Assembly (NCBI GenBank): GCA_963578475.1
Contig: CAUZCL010000006.1
Coordinates: 76,968 to 140,967, forward strand
Direction: 5' to 3'
DNA from: SMYC01 sp963578475
GTDB taxonomy: Bacteria; Acidobacteriota; Vicinamibacteria; Marinacidobacterales; SMYC01
Length of the DNA: 64,000 bases
Shown: positions 18,124 to 26,774 of the stretch, piece after piece
Position numbering within the stretch: the first letter of the stretch is position 1
Layout: every line of letters starts with the position of its first letter
Program-made: the position numbers and the translations under genes
Notes under the pieces: generated by a model
Database searches by the model: none
The model's input: only the letters and a program-made list of their open reading frames with translations
Told to the model about the DNA's origin: nothing

Positions 18124-19005
18124 TCACGCGACGACTTCGAGCTCGCCGGGCAGCACGTCGATCCGCAACGGAGTTTCTTGAAGGAACTCGCCATCCGCGA
18201 AGAACTCTGCCGGCTCCTCGGTCTCGATCTCGACGAACTTCGTCTTGCGGTACTCGACGCTCCAGTGCCCGAGGTGAGAGCCCGAGAACACGGTCGGGAA
18301 CATGAAGAGAAGCCCTGCTCTCGAGATATCCCGCACGAGGCACAAATCCAGTAGCCCGTCCTCTAGCTTCGCCTCCGGCGTGATGTGCATCCCGCCGCCA
18401 TAGCGCCGGCCATTGCCGACGGCCGCGAAGGTCACGGGCCCTTCGTAAACGCCGCCGTCATAGCGCACCCGAGCTTCGAGATGGCGAAAGTCGAGGAGCG
18501 TCCGCAAGACGGCGTAGCCATAGACCAATCTTCCCGATAGAAGCGGCGTGTTCTGTGCGCGGCGCGCGGCTTGGGCGTCGAAGCCGGTACCGCCGACACC
18601 TAGAAAAACACCCGCTTCCATTTTTGCGAGGTCGACGAAACGCCGCTCGTCCCGGGCAAGTGCGTCGAGAGTCTGCTCTATCCCGTTCAAGCCGAGCTCC
18701 GCGGCAAAATCGTTACCGCGCCCCACCGGCAGGATCGCAAGGGCTGGCCGTTCTGCTTTCGGCGTCTGAATGAGCCCGTTGACGACAACGCTCAAGGTCC
18801 CGTCGCCTCCCGCCGCGAGGAGAACGTCGTGCTGCGCGCGCCTTGCCTGAGCGGCGGTAGCTCGCGCGTCGGCAGGGCTCGCCGGCGACGCCAACTCGAC
18901 AGAAGCGCCGCCCGACTCCAGGCGGGTCACGAGCTTGTCGACTTGCGAGCGGCGGCGGGACGTTCCGGAGCGGGCATTTCGAATGACGAGCACGCGCACA
19001 CGCAA
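18124..19005 (-). CDS. Diacylglycerol kinase family lipid kinase (YegS/DgkB-like)
   Basis: This 293-residue protein has the DAGK catalytic domain: VIRNARSGTSRRRSQVDKL at the N-terminus, the nucleotide-binding AAGGDGTLSVVVNGL (about residues 64-78), and LPVGRGNDFAAELGL. The C-terminal beta domain includes GPVTFAAVGNGRRYGGGMHI and DGLLDLCLVRDIS. It would phosphorylate a lipid such as diacylglycerol, ceramide or an undecaprenol-type lipid at the membrane. It converges with the preceding membrane protein gene (stops two bases apart) and is divergent from the next glycosyltransferase. Its presence among surface-glycan genes fits recycling of lipid carriers, but this is inference. Confidence 0.92.
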   Translation of the reverse strand: MRVRVLVIRNARSGTSRRRSQVDKLVTRLESGGASVELASPASPADARATAAQARRAQHDVLLAAGGDGTLSVVVNGLIQTPKAERPALAILPVGRGNDFAAELGLNGIEQTLDALARDERRFVDLAKMEAGVFLGVGGTGFDAQAARRAQNTPLLSGRLVYGYAVLRTLLDFRHLEARVRYDGGVYEGPVTFAAVGNGRRYGGGMHITPEAKLEDGLLDLCLVRDISRAGLLFMFPTVFSGSHLGHWSVEYRKTKFVEIETEEPAEFFADGEFLQETPLRIDVLPGELEVVA

Positions 19006-19064
19006 AGTGTATCCTGAGCGGACTGGGCGGATCGTCGCTTTCTGCTATTCTCTCGCTCATCCGA

Positions 19065-20726
19065 ATGCGGACGGTCGCCCTTCGAGCTCTAGCTCTCGTC
19101 GCCTACCTCTGGTTTTGCTTCAGCTGGTTCGATCACGACTTCGATGTCTTTCTGGCCACCACACCTGTATGGATTCCCGCGCTGCTCTTGCTGGGGGCTG
19201 CCGTCGCGACGTGGCGGCCGCGTTTCAAGACGGATGACGCTATAGCACTCGGCTTCGCAGCGCTAGCGCTCGGGTTGCGTCTTCCTTTTCTCTGGGGCGC
19301 TTATGGCCTGTTCAGCTCCGACGCTTCGGCACAGGGTTTGATGGCGCTCCACATTCTCGAAGGCGAGCACCACCCCATCTTTCTCTATAACTGGTCTTAT
19401 ATCGGGAGTCTCAAAGCACACTTGACGGCGCTCATCGCCGTTATCTTTGGCGACCCGGTCGTGAGCTTCGCGGCCGCGGCCGCAATCAACTACGCGATCT
19501 TTACCGCGGCCGTCTATCGTCTCGCACGCACGGTGGTCCCACGCGCCGAGGCGAGCATCGCTGCTACCTACGTCGTCGCTGCGCCCGGCTTTCTCACTGC
19601 GTGGGGGATGGGAAACGAAGGGAACTATATCGATGTGATGCTTCTCGGGACCCTGATGCTCGCGATTGCAGCTCGGTGGATGCAAGGCGACGGCGCGGGC
19701 TTCTCCGAGGCGTTTTGGATCGGTGTGCTCGGGGGCCTCGCCTTTTGGACGCACATCCTTGCGACCTACTATCTCTTGACGGTAATCGGGGTCCTGGCAC
19801 TCCATCGCTTTGGGCGGGACGGTTTGGTGAGACTCGCGAGCTTCGCGGGCGGCTTCATCCTCGGGGACTTCCCGGGCTTTCTATGGAACGCGAGCCACGA
19901 GTGGCTCAGCTTTCGCTGGTGGGGTCTCGAGGCCGAGACTGTGGAAGCCGTCGACCGCGTGGCCCGTACGTTGACGCAGCTCGAGCAAGTCGCCACGACC
20001 TCACTCTCCGTGCTTTCCGGCTACTGGCCTCGCGACGCGCCTCCCTGGCCCGCGCCGTTTTGGCACATCGCGCTGGGGCTGCTCATCCCAGCGGTCTTTT
20101 TGTTCTTCGCCTGGCGTCATCGGCGCGCGCTGACATCCATCTCGCCCCAAGCCATGCTTCTCGGCTTCGGGGTGCTCGTGGTTCTGGTCTTCGCGCAAAG
20201 TAGTTTCGGCTGGATGACCGACGAGCCCCGCTACCTCTTGTTCTTGTTCTCCGTCGTCCCGATCTTCCTCGGCTCCGCGGCCATGGCACTATGGAACCGG
20301 TCGCGCCTGCTCGCAAGCGTGGCCCTGTTGTCTCTCCTCTTCGTGAACCTGCGCGGCGATATCGCCTATCTTCAGGTCGCGCTCGAAAGCGACGGTGTCA
20401 ACCGGGAGTTCATAGCAGAGCTCGAAAAGCTCGACATCCGCTATGTGCGCTCCGACTATCATCTCTCCTACAAATATGTGTTCTTGAGCCACGGCCGGAT
20501 GGTTTGGACCTCCGAGCTCGGCCCAGCGCAGACAGAGTGGTATTTTCCTTTCCGCGATCAGGTGGCGAAGGCCGAAGAGGTCGCCCTCGTGCCGCGAAGC
20601 TTTCGTTTCGCGCGCCGGATCCGCCGCCGACTCGACGCGCGCGGTATCGGTTACCGGCAGGAGAGCTTGCTCTATCCGGTCCTTTACGATTTCAGTGAGC
20701 CCGTTCGTCTTTCATTTCTGCGGTAA
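19065..20726 (+). CDS. Polytopic membrane glycosyltransferase, GT39/GT-C-like
   Basis: This 553-residue protein has roughly 11-13 hydrophobic segments spread over residues 5-445 and a short soluble C-terminal part. The first long loop includes GAYGLFSSDASAQGLMALHI, an acidic motif with the SDAS position corresponding to the catalytic Asp of GT-C transferases, followed by LYNWSYIGSLKAH. It probably transfers a sugar from a polyprenyl-phosphate donor on the outer face of the inner membrane. The ATG at 19065 is divergent from the lipid kinase, with about 60 bases between starts. It converges with the YkgJ gene. Substrate unknown. Confidence 0.72.
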   Translation: MRTVALRALALVAYLWFCFSWFDHDFDVFLATTPVWIPALLLLGAAVATWRPRFKTDDAIALGFAALALGLRLPFLWGAYGLFSSDASAQGLMALHILEGEHHPIFLYNWSYIGSLKAHLTALIAVIFGDPVVSFAAAAAINYAIFTAAVYRLARTVVPRAEASIAATYVVAAPGFLTAWGMGNEGNYIDVMLLGTLMLAIAARWMQGDGAGFSEAFWIGVLGGLAFWTHILATYYLLTVIGVLALHRFGRDGLVRLASFAGGFILGDFPGFLWNASHEWLSFRWWGLEAETVEAVDRVARTLTQLEQVATTSLSVLSGYWPRDAPPWPAPFWHIALGLLIPAVFLFFAWRHRRALTSISPQAMLLGFGVLVVLVFAQSSFGWMTDEPRYLLFLFSVVPIFLGSAAMALWNRSRLLASVALLSLLFVNLRGDIAYLQVALESDGVNREFIAELEKLDIRYVRSDYHLSYKYVFLSHGRMVWTSELGPAQTEWYFPFRDQVAKAEEVALVPRSFRFARRIRRRLDARGIGYRQESLLYPVLYDFSEPVRLSFLR

Positions 20727-20799
20727 CGACGGGCTTCATTCTCTTACTCGCGGGCGCGTGGGCGAGCCACATCCGCGCCGAGCGCCACGGTGCGCATCA

Positions 20800-21231
20800 T
20801 CAAGATCCTTCGGCTGGCGTCGCCCGGCCTTTGAGCGTGCTTTTTATCTCGGAGAGCGCGTAGAGCTGGCCTTCGTCGACCCCGTGACAGACCGTGCGGA
20901 GCTCCTTCCAGGCTTCGGGGCTTTCGAGGGTCTCCGGCCAGAACGGGAACGTGCGGCACTGGCGCGGCCGCGCCGGGTAGACGCTGCAGCCGTCCTTCCA
21001 AAAGATGCAGTCGCCGTTCGGCTTCAGCCGGAGCACGGGGTCCTTATCCTCGTCCTGGGTCAGGTAGCGTTTCTTGAACGCTCCCGGGCTGAGCTCGACA
21101 AATCGCTCGAGACGCTTGATTTGGGCCGGGCTCACATAGACCCAACCCGGTTGAGCGCCACGGCAGCAGTTGTTGCACTGGTGGCAGGAAACCCGTAGAC
21201 CGTCGGGGTACCAAAGCGGTTCGCGGGGCAT
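20800..21231 (-). CDS. YkgJ-family cysteine-cluster protein (putative Fe/Zn binding)
   Basis: This 143-residue protein has the conserved cysteine cluster of the YkgJ/UPF0153 family: CHQCNNCC near residue 16, then CIFWKDGCSVYPARPRQCRT (about 83-102). Together they supply eight cysteines, thought to bind a metal or iron-sulfur centre. The biochemical role of the family is not established. The ATG at 21231 is 27 bases from the divergent membrane protein start, and a TATAAT-like palindromic stretch between them may serve both genes. It is cytoplasmic by sequence, with no signal peptide. Confidence 0.9.
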   Translation of the reverse strand: MPREPLWYPDGLRVSCHQCNNCCRGAQPGWVYVSPAQIKRLERFVELSPGAFKKRYLTQDEDKDPVLRLKPNGDCIFWKDGCSVYPARPRQCRTFPFWPETLESPEAWKELRTVCHGVDEGQLYALSEIKSTLKGRATPAEGS

Positions 21232-21243
21232 CTCGATGGTGAC

Positions 21244-21249
21244 TATAAT
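21244..21249 (+). promoter_or_regulatory. Possible shared -10 element between divergent genes
   Basis: The only 27 bases between the ykgJ-like start and the divergent membrane protein start contain TATAAT at 21244-21249 on the plus strand. On the minus strand the same bases read ATTATA with TATAGT overlapping. The plus-strand hexamer lies nine bases before GTG 21259, so transcription would begin at or next to the start codon and give a leaderless mRNA. No good -35 box was found for either direction. Confidence 0.3.
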
Positions 21250-21258
21250 AATCCGTTC

Positions 21259-23733
21259 GTGTTCCGGCCCATACTGTTCATTGCCGCGTTTTCCGCCGTC
21301 TTCGGTCTTTCTCGCGCGCTCGACGCGTTCTTGCGCCTGTTCCTCCGCCAGGATTCCGGAGAATCGTTCCTGCCCGCGCTCGCCCGAAACGCTGACTTCG
21401 TCGAGTGGCTGTGGCCACTTTTGGGGTGGACCACGCTTGGCCTGGCCGCGGCACTCGGTCTCGCGACTCTTCTGGCGCGGCGGATCGAGCTCGAGCGTTC
21501 GGAGACCCTGGCGGTGCTGGCACGGCCTTATCTCACGCTACTCGTTCCCGCGGGGCTCACGTTCTTGGCCGCGGGCTCGCTCGTGGTGTCGCCGAGCTAT
21601 CCCTACGGGGCGAATCTCGCGGTGACGCTGGCGCTCGAAGGCGCCTTCGCAACGCTCCTCGCCGTACTCTTGTTCGTCGGCGCGCTCGTGCATGCGCTCC
21701 TCGAGCTGCTCGGTCCTTGGGAGAGACGCCTCCCAACGCTCGCGATATTCGGGCTCGCGATGGTCTGCTTTCTTGTGGCAACGCCCGCTCGTTTCTATCA
21801 GGCGGGCGTCGGGCAAGGGAACATGCACAAATATGTGCGGATGGCGCAGGCGGTCGCGGGGACGGGAACGCTGAATATCGAGCGCGCCGGCGAGAACCCG
21901 GACCCAACCTTTGGTGAGTTTCTCGGGCATCTTCCTCGGATCGCTTGGAGCTATGTTCGCGCTTCCAGAAGTCTGTTCGCCCATCGAGGCGGTGAAGCGA
22001 AGGGCACAAAGGTCAACCGCTCGATGTTTCGTGGCGGCGATGGCGGCGTGTATTACATCAACGCGCCGGGTCCCGGCCTTCTGCTCGTTCCAGCCTATAT
22101 CGTGGATCAGTATTTGAACCGCTGGCTGGGCGGAGACCGCCAAATTGCCATCATCCTGTTCTGGCAACTACTGGGGGCCTTGCTCGCTTGCGAGATCGTT
22201 CTGTCGGTCGCGACCATAGGCGCTCGGCCAGAAGGCGTGGTGACGGCGCTTGCCATGGCGCTCGCGGTCCCGTTTCTGTTCTACACGTTTCAAATCTATC
22301 CGGAGCTTCCCGGCGGGCTGTGTCTTTTATTCGCCTTTCGCAAACTGGTGCTCGATCCGGAGCCCACGGGACGCGCGGTCTTCGCGGGTGCGCTCGCCCT
22401 CGCGGCGCTACCTTGGCTCCATCAAAAGTACTCGGTCGCGTCGGCCGTGCTCGGGATCCTCGCCGGGTTGAGTCTTCTTCGCGTGTCTCCCGGCGGGTGG
22501 TCGCACCGTCGCTACAAATTCGTTCTGTTGGGACTTCCTCTTGCGATCTCCGCCTATTCCATTTTACTCTACAATCACGCGCTTACCGGAAGCTTGTCGC
22601 CGACCGCAACTTTCAGCGCGGCCGAGCGCTCTTCGTTCGAGCCGTGGAATTTTTTCAAAGGTCTTTCGGGCCTTCTGCTCGATCGCGAGAACGGGCTTCT
22701 CATCTTCGCGCCGATCTATGTCTTTGCGCTCGTCGGCCTGCAGGCTTTTTTCTTGCGACACCGGGCCATTTTCACACCGTTTTTTCTCGTTGTCGCTTCC
22801 TACATCGTGGTGATCGCTTCTTTTCCCTACTGGCCGGGCGCCGTAAGCACGATGGGGCGCTACATGCTCAGCATCCTCCCGCTGTTCGCCCTTCCTATGG
22901 CCCTCGTCGTGGGCCGCGGTTTCACCGACGGCGTGCTCGCGGGCGTCGGTGCGACGCTACTCGCGGGAGGGCTCTCTTATAGCGCGAGCTTCGTTCGGGA
23001 TCTCATCCCGAGCTACCAACCAGCAATGTTCTGGGGCCGGGTTCTCTATAGCGACCCGACCCAATATCTGCCGTCGTTTCTGAGCGATGGGCTCCTCGGC
23101 TCGGGCGCGGGCCATTTTCCAAAATTTCTCATCCTCGGCATGACCGTCGGTGCGCTCGTCTACTTTCTCCGCGAGCGCGTTTACGAAGAGCCGTTCTCCG
23201 TCGAAGCGGAAGCGGCGGCGTACCACCGGCGCGCGTGCTTCGGTGCGGGTGCTGTCTTGCTCGCGCTCATTGCCGCAGGCTTCGTTCTGGAGCGCTGGCC
23301 CGGAAATGGGTCGGAGAAGCGCGGGCCACTGTTTCGGGAAACGCGCGTGCTTCGAGGCGGAGAAACGCTATCGGTGTTTGGCAAGCACGGCTTCGAAAAC
23401 GGGGGCGTGTGGGTCCCGGGAGGCGGGACGACGAGCTTTCTCTTGCTCGCCAACGAGCCGCTCTCGGAAATCACGCTGCGTCTGAGGAATGGACCCGTGA
23501 CCAATAAGGTCTTATTTCGTGAGCGCCGCGAGCCGAAGCAGATCCTCGAGCTTCCTTCTTTTGGACCACATAACCGGCCAGTGCTCTTGAGAAAGCCCTA
23601 CCGCTTCGACGGCAAGAACGGGGAACGATTTCTGTACCGATTCCAGGTGCACTCGACGGGAAGCTTCGTGCCGCGAGAAGAAGGCACGTCCGACGATTCT
23701 AGGAAGCTCGGCACATTCGTGAGGCTAAGATGA
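21259..23733 (+). CDS. Large polytopic membrane protein, glycosyltransferase-like
   Basis: This 824-residue protein starts at GTG 21259. It has about 12-14 hydrophobic segments (residues ~5-680), with soluble loops around 190-270 containing RMAQAVAGTGTLNIERAGEN and NRSMFRGGDGGVYYINAPGP. The last ~130 residues form a soluble strand-rich domain. The topology resembles GT-C membrane glycosyltransferases and the related large membrane proteins found in surface-glycan loci. No clear catalytic acidic motif was located, so function is not assigned. Its stop overlaps the rnhA start by four bases (ATGA), so RNase HI is translationally coupled to it, an accidental-looking but tight arrangement. Confidence 0.6.
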   Translation: MFRPILFIAAFSAVFGLSRALDAFLRLFLRQDSGESFLPALARNADFVEWLWPLLGWTTLGLAAALGLATLLARRIELERSETLAVLARPYLTLLVPAGLTFLAAGSLVVSPSYPYGANLAVTLALEGAFATLLAVLLFVGALVHALLELLGPWERRLPTLAIFGLAMVCFLVATPARFYQAGVGQGNMHKYVRMAQAVAGTGTLNIERAGENPDPTFGEFLGHLPRIAWSYVRASRSLFAHRGGEAKGTKVNRSMFRGGDGGVYYINAPGPGLLLVPAYIVDQYLNRWLGGDRQIAIILFWQLLGALLACEIVLSVATIGARPEGVVTALAMALAVPFLFYTFQIYPELPGGLCLLFAFRKLVLDPEPTGRAVFAGALALAALPWLHQKYSVASAVLGILAGLSLLRVSPGGWSHRRYKFVLLGLPLAISAYSILLYNHALTGSLSPTATFSAAERSSFEPWNFFKGLSGLLLDRENGLLIFAPIYVFALVGLQAFFLRHRAIFTPFFLVVASYIVVIASFPYWPGAVSTMGRYMLSILPLFALPMALVVGRGFTDGVLAGVGATLLAGGLSYSASFVRDLIPSYQPAMFWGRVLYSDPTQYLPSFLSDGLLGSGAGHFPKFLILGMTVGALVYFLRERVYEEPFSVEAEAAAYHRRACFGAGAVLLALIAAGFVLERWPGNGSEKRGPLFRETRVLRGGETLSVFGKHGFENGGVWVPGGGTTSFLLLANEPLSEITLRLRNGPVTNKVLFRERREPKQILELPSFGPHNRPVLLRKPYRFDGKNGERFLYRFQVHSTGSFVPREEGTSDDSRKLGTFVRLR

Positions 23734-24167
23734 AACACGTAACGATTTATACGGATGGGGCCTGCGAAGGCAACCCTGGCCCGGGCGGCTTCGCCGCCAT
23801 CATAGAAGAAGAAGAAGAAGAAGGCGAAACAAGAGATGTCACCGGTGGCGAGCCCCACACGACGAACAACCGTATGGAGCTCAAAGCGGTCATCGCCGGG
23901 CTAGCGGCGCTCGACGAGACGTCTCGAGTGCGCGTCGTGACGGATTCTCAATACGTTGCGAAGGGCATGACGAGCTGGATCCATGGCTGGCGCCGACGGG
24001 GCTGGAAAACCGCTTCCGGCTCCCCGGTCAAGAACCGCGAGCTCTGGGAAGAGCTCGACACGTTAGCCAAGCGCCACCGGGTCCAATGGGAGTGGGTGCG
24101 AGGTCATGACGGCCACCCCGGCAACGAGCGCGCCGACACCCTCGCCAAGGAAGCCGTCCCCCGCTGA
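23730..24167 (+). CDS. rnhA: Ribonuclease HI
   Basis: This 145-residue enzyme cleaves the RNA strand of RNA-DNA hybrids, removing R-loops and primers. All four carboxylates are present: Asp in IYTDGACEGNPGPGG, Glu in NNRMELKAVIAGLAAL, Asp in VVTDSQYV and Asp in HPGNERADTLAKEA. The catalytic loop His is in RGHDGHPG. The basic handle region is also present (WIHGWRRRGWKTASGSPVKN). Unusually, the loop after GGFAAII is a run of six Glu encoded by GAA triplets at about 23806-23823, where most homologues have a shorter, mixed sequence. The start overlaps the upstream membrane gene by four bases. Confidence 0.96.
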   Translation: MKHVTIYTDGACEGNPGPGGFAAIIEEEEEEGETRDVTGGEPHTTNNRMELKAVIAGLAALDETSRVRVVTDSQYVAKGMTSWIHGWRRRGWKTASGSPVKNRELWEELDTLAKRHRVQWEWVRGHDGHPGNERADTLAKEAVPR

Positions 24168-24193
24168 GCACTGAGCACTGACCAATGACGCCT

Positions 24194-24736
24194 TTACGGG
24201 AGGTTCGCCATCGCGCGGGTCGCGAGGTCTATGATTTGCGCTTCCTCCACGGATGGCGCGGAAGGCGAGCTCACTTCCAAGACGTCGTCACCGCGAAAGG
24301 CGCGCACCATGTGTTCCTCGGCGACATACATCGCCCAATCGCCTGGAATGCCTTCGACGGGGTGGTACTCCTCGCGCGGCGGATCCTCTCCGCCGAACTC
24401 CTCACCGAAATCGGCCACGAACTCGTCGAACGAATCGAGCCCGGCGCGCTGAAGCGTCAGCACGACCAAGGCGCCTGAGCCGTCCGCCGCGCCCCAGGTG
24501 CATTGACCTTTGCCGGCGTCGCCTGGCGCGGGCTCGCCCGTGGCCGTGCCTAGGGCCGCTTCGATGTCGGCGCTCGTGAGGAGCGCACAGAGGTCGGCGC
24601 GTGGCGGCGCGCTCTGAGCGGCCGGCTCTGCGCCGCCGGTGGATTCTCCGCCGCCGCAACCAAAGCTCGAAAAAAGGGTTACGATGGCAGCTAGCGCCAA
24701 AATGTAAACGGAGGTCTGCAATATCAGGAATTTCAT
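24194..24736 (-). CDS. Putative lipoprotein, DUF3558-like
   Basis: This 180-residue protein has a lipoprotein signal peptide: a hydrophobic stretch at residues 8-25 ending in LFSSFGC, with Cys27 as the lipidation site, followed by a flexible Gly/Ser/Pro/Ala linker. The mature part contains CALLTSADIEAALGTATGEP, then GKGQCTWGAADGSGALVVL, a pattern seen in DUF3558-type lipoproteins whose two cysteines probably form a disulfide. The role is unknown. It lies downstream of the ABC-F gene, 35 bases away on the same strand, and could be read from the same transcript. Confidence 0.7.
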   Translation of the reverse strand: MKFLILQTSVYILALAAIVTLFSSFGCGGGESTGGAEPAAQSAPPRADLCALLTSADIEAALGTATGEPAPGDAGKGQCTWGAADGSGALVVLTLQRAGLDSFDEFVADFGEEFGGEDPPREEYHPVEGIPGDWAMYVAEEHMVRAFRGDDVLEVSSPSAPSVEEAQIIDLATRAMANLP

Positions 24737-24771
24737 AGCGCTTTAGCTTAGCCCGAGAGGGGCCGAGCCGA

Positions 24772-26688
24772 CTAGCAAAATGCTGAGGCTTTTTGGGCGA
24801 GCTCTTCCCACTCTTCGTAGAGAGCTTTGAGTTGGACTTTAAGGTCTTCGTGCGTCTTGACGACGTCGGCGGCCGCCTGATCGTCATCGTAGAATCCCGC
24901 AACGGACATGCGGCCCTCGAGGCTGTCGATGCCGATCTCCGATTCCGAGATGGTCATTTCGATCTCCTTGAGCCTCTCCTGGATCGCGCGCGCCTTGTTC
25001 TTGGAAACAGCTTTGCCCTCGGCGGAAACTTTTGACGGGACGGGCTCTTCGATGATCTCTTTCTTGACGGCATCGGGCGTCTCGAGCTGGGCGTCTTTCG
25101 CGCGTATGAAATCCGGATAGCCTCCCCAGTGCACTTGTATATGGCCGTCGGCGATTTCCGCGATTTTGGTCGAGAGCTGATCAAGAAGGTAACGATCGTG
25201 CGAGACAAAAACTAGCGTTCCTTTATAAGCCCGGAGAGCATCGAGGAGGACTTCTTTCGCGTCGAGGTCGAGATGGTTACTGGGCTCGTCGAGGAGTAGC
25301 ACGTTCGCAGGGCGGAGCAACATGCGCGCGAGGGCGAGACGGCTCTTCTCGCCACCGGAGAGCACTCTCACTTTCTTGTCAACGTCGTCACCATGGAAGA
25401 GAAAGGCACCCAGAAGACTCCGCAGTCGCGGGATCATTTCGGTGGGAGCGCCGTCGGTCATGTTCTCGAGCACGGTGCGCTCTTCGTCGAGGTCATAGCG
25501 ATCTTGGCTGAAGTAGCCCGTCTTGACATTGTGTCCGAGACGGAGCTTTCCGGAGTCAACCTCTTCGCTCTCCGAGAGCAAGCGCATGAGCGTGGATTTC
25601 CCGACACCGTTCGGCCCGACGAGAGCCATGCGCTCTCCGCGCTCGACGAGAAGGTTGGCTCCGTTGAAGACATGATTTTCGCCGTAGCTCTTGTGAATGT
25701 TCTCGAGCTCGAGCACGACGCGACCCGAGCGGTCGACTTCCGGTAGCCGAAGCCGTATCAGCTTGCGTTCGAGAGGAACGTCGATCTTCTCAATTTTCTC
25801 GAGCATCTTGACGCGGCTTTGGACTTGCTTTGCCTTCGTCGCCTTGTAGCGAAACTTGTTGATGAAGCGCTCTGTCTTCTCGATTTCTTCTTGCTGGCGC
25901 GCCGCTTTTGCGCGAAACTCCGCGAGTGTGCTTGCCCGCGTCTTGAGGAACGTGCTGTAGTTACCCGTGTAGTCGACGAGTCGCCGACGATCGATGGCGG
26001 TAATGCGCGTGACGACCTGGTCGATGAAGTAGCGGTCATGGGACACGAGCACGATCGTGTGCGGGTAGTTGGCCAAATAGTCTTCGAGCCAATTGCGGGC
26101 TTCGAGGTCGAGATGGTTGGTAGGCTCGTCGAGAAGGAGAAGATTCGGCTGCGACAAAAGAAGCTTGGCGAGCGCGATGCGCATCTGCCAGCCCCCGCTG
26201 AACGTCTCCGTGGGGGCGTCGAGCTCTTCGGTCTTGAAACCGAGGCCGAGAAGGACTTCTTCCGTCCGGCTTTCGATGCTGAAGCCGCCGCGCCGATCCC
26301 ACTCGTCGCGGCACTCGCCGTAGCGTTCGAGAATCCGCGCATGCTCCGCGCTACTTGCATCGACCTCGCCCATCTGCTCTTCGAGCTCGCTCATCTCTTC
26401 GCCCATGGCGAGAAGCTTTTCAAACGCGGTAAGCGTTTCTGCTCGAAGGGTCTTGCCGCTATGGGCGAGCCCCTCCTGCGGCAGGTAGCCTACCGTCGTG
26501 CCGCGGGGGGTAGAGACTTTTCCGCTATCCGGCGATTCGCTGCGCACGAACATGCGCAAGAGCGTCGTCTTGCCCGACCCGTTCGGGCCGGCAAGGCCCA
26601 CGCGGTCGCCGTCCGAGACGTTCCACGTAACGTCCTCGAACAGCACGCGCCCAGCGTAAGCTTTGGTCAAGCTTTGGATTTGAAGCAT
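24772..26688 (-). CDS. ABC-F family ATP-binding cassette protein
   Basis: This 638-residue protein has two ABC ATPase domains and no membrane domain, the ABC-F layout. Domain 1 has Walker A GPNGSGKTT (about 34-42), signature FSGGWQMRIALAKLLL and Walker B LLLLDEPTNHLDLEARNWLE. The P-site tRNA-interaction linker follows (about 240-310). Domain 2 has GPNGVGKST, signature LSGGEKSRLALARMLL and NVLLLDEPSNHLDL. A charged coiled-coil tail (about 545-638) resembles that of Uup/YheS proteins. ABC-F proteins bind the ribosomal E-site and relieve stalls or antibiotic inhibition. A rho-independent terminator lies directly upstream of the start, which suggests control by attenuation. Confidence 0.93.
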   Translation of the reverse strand: MLQIQSLTKAYAGRVLFEDVTWNVSDGDRVGLAGPNGSGKTTLLRMFVRSESPDSGKVSTPRGTTVGYLPQEGLAHSGKTLRAETLTAFEKLLAMGEEMSELEEQMGEVDASSAEHARILERYGECRDEWDRRGGFSIESRTEEVLLGLGFKTEELDAPTETFSGGWQMRIALAKLLLSQPNLLLLDEPTNHLDLEARNWLEDYLANYPHTIVLVSHDRYFIDQVVTRITAIDRRRLVDYTGNYSTFLKTRASTLAEFRAKAARQQEEIEKTERFINKFRYKATKAKQVQSRVKMLEKIEKIDVPLERKLIRLRLPEVDRSGRVVLELENIHKSYGENHVFNGANLLVERGERMALVGPNGVGKSTLMRLLSESEEVDSGKLRLGHNVKTGYFSQDRYDLDEERTVLENMTDGAPTEMIPRLRSLLGAFLFHGDDVDKKVRVLSGGEKSRLALARMLLRPANVLLLDEPSNHLDLDAKEVLLDALRAYKGTLVFVSHDRYLLDQLSTKIAEIADGHIQVHWGGYPDFIRAKDAQLETPDAVKKEIIEEPVPSKVSAEGKAVSKNKARAIQERLKEIEMTISESEIGIDSLEGRMSVAGFYDDDQAAADVVKTHEDLKVQLKALYEEWEELAQKASAFC

Positions 26689-26697
26689 GTCTCACAC

Positions 26698-26726
26698 AAA
26701 AAAAGGCCCGGCCCTCGTGAGCCGGG
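26698..26726 (-). terminator. Intrinsic terminator in the leader of the ABC-F gene (possible attenuator)
   Basis: On the minus strand, CCCGGC (26726-26721) pairs with GCCGGG (26712-26707) around an eight-base loop and is followed by CC and seven T (26704-26698). It lies only about ten bases before the ABC-F ATG (26688-26686) and reads toward that gene. No gene upstream on this strand needs a terminator, since the next gene is divergent and starts at 26775. It therefore falls in the 5' leader of ABC-F. Confidence 0.75.
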
Positions 26727-26774
26727 ACATTTATGAAAATATAATAGCGTGAAAACGGAGAGTCGAGTCGAGAT

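Noticed and set aside
24168..24186. Short tandem GAGCACTGAGCACTGA after rnhA
   Set aside because: Only two copies of a seven-base unit; too small to be meaningful.
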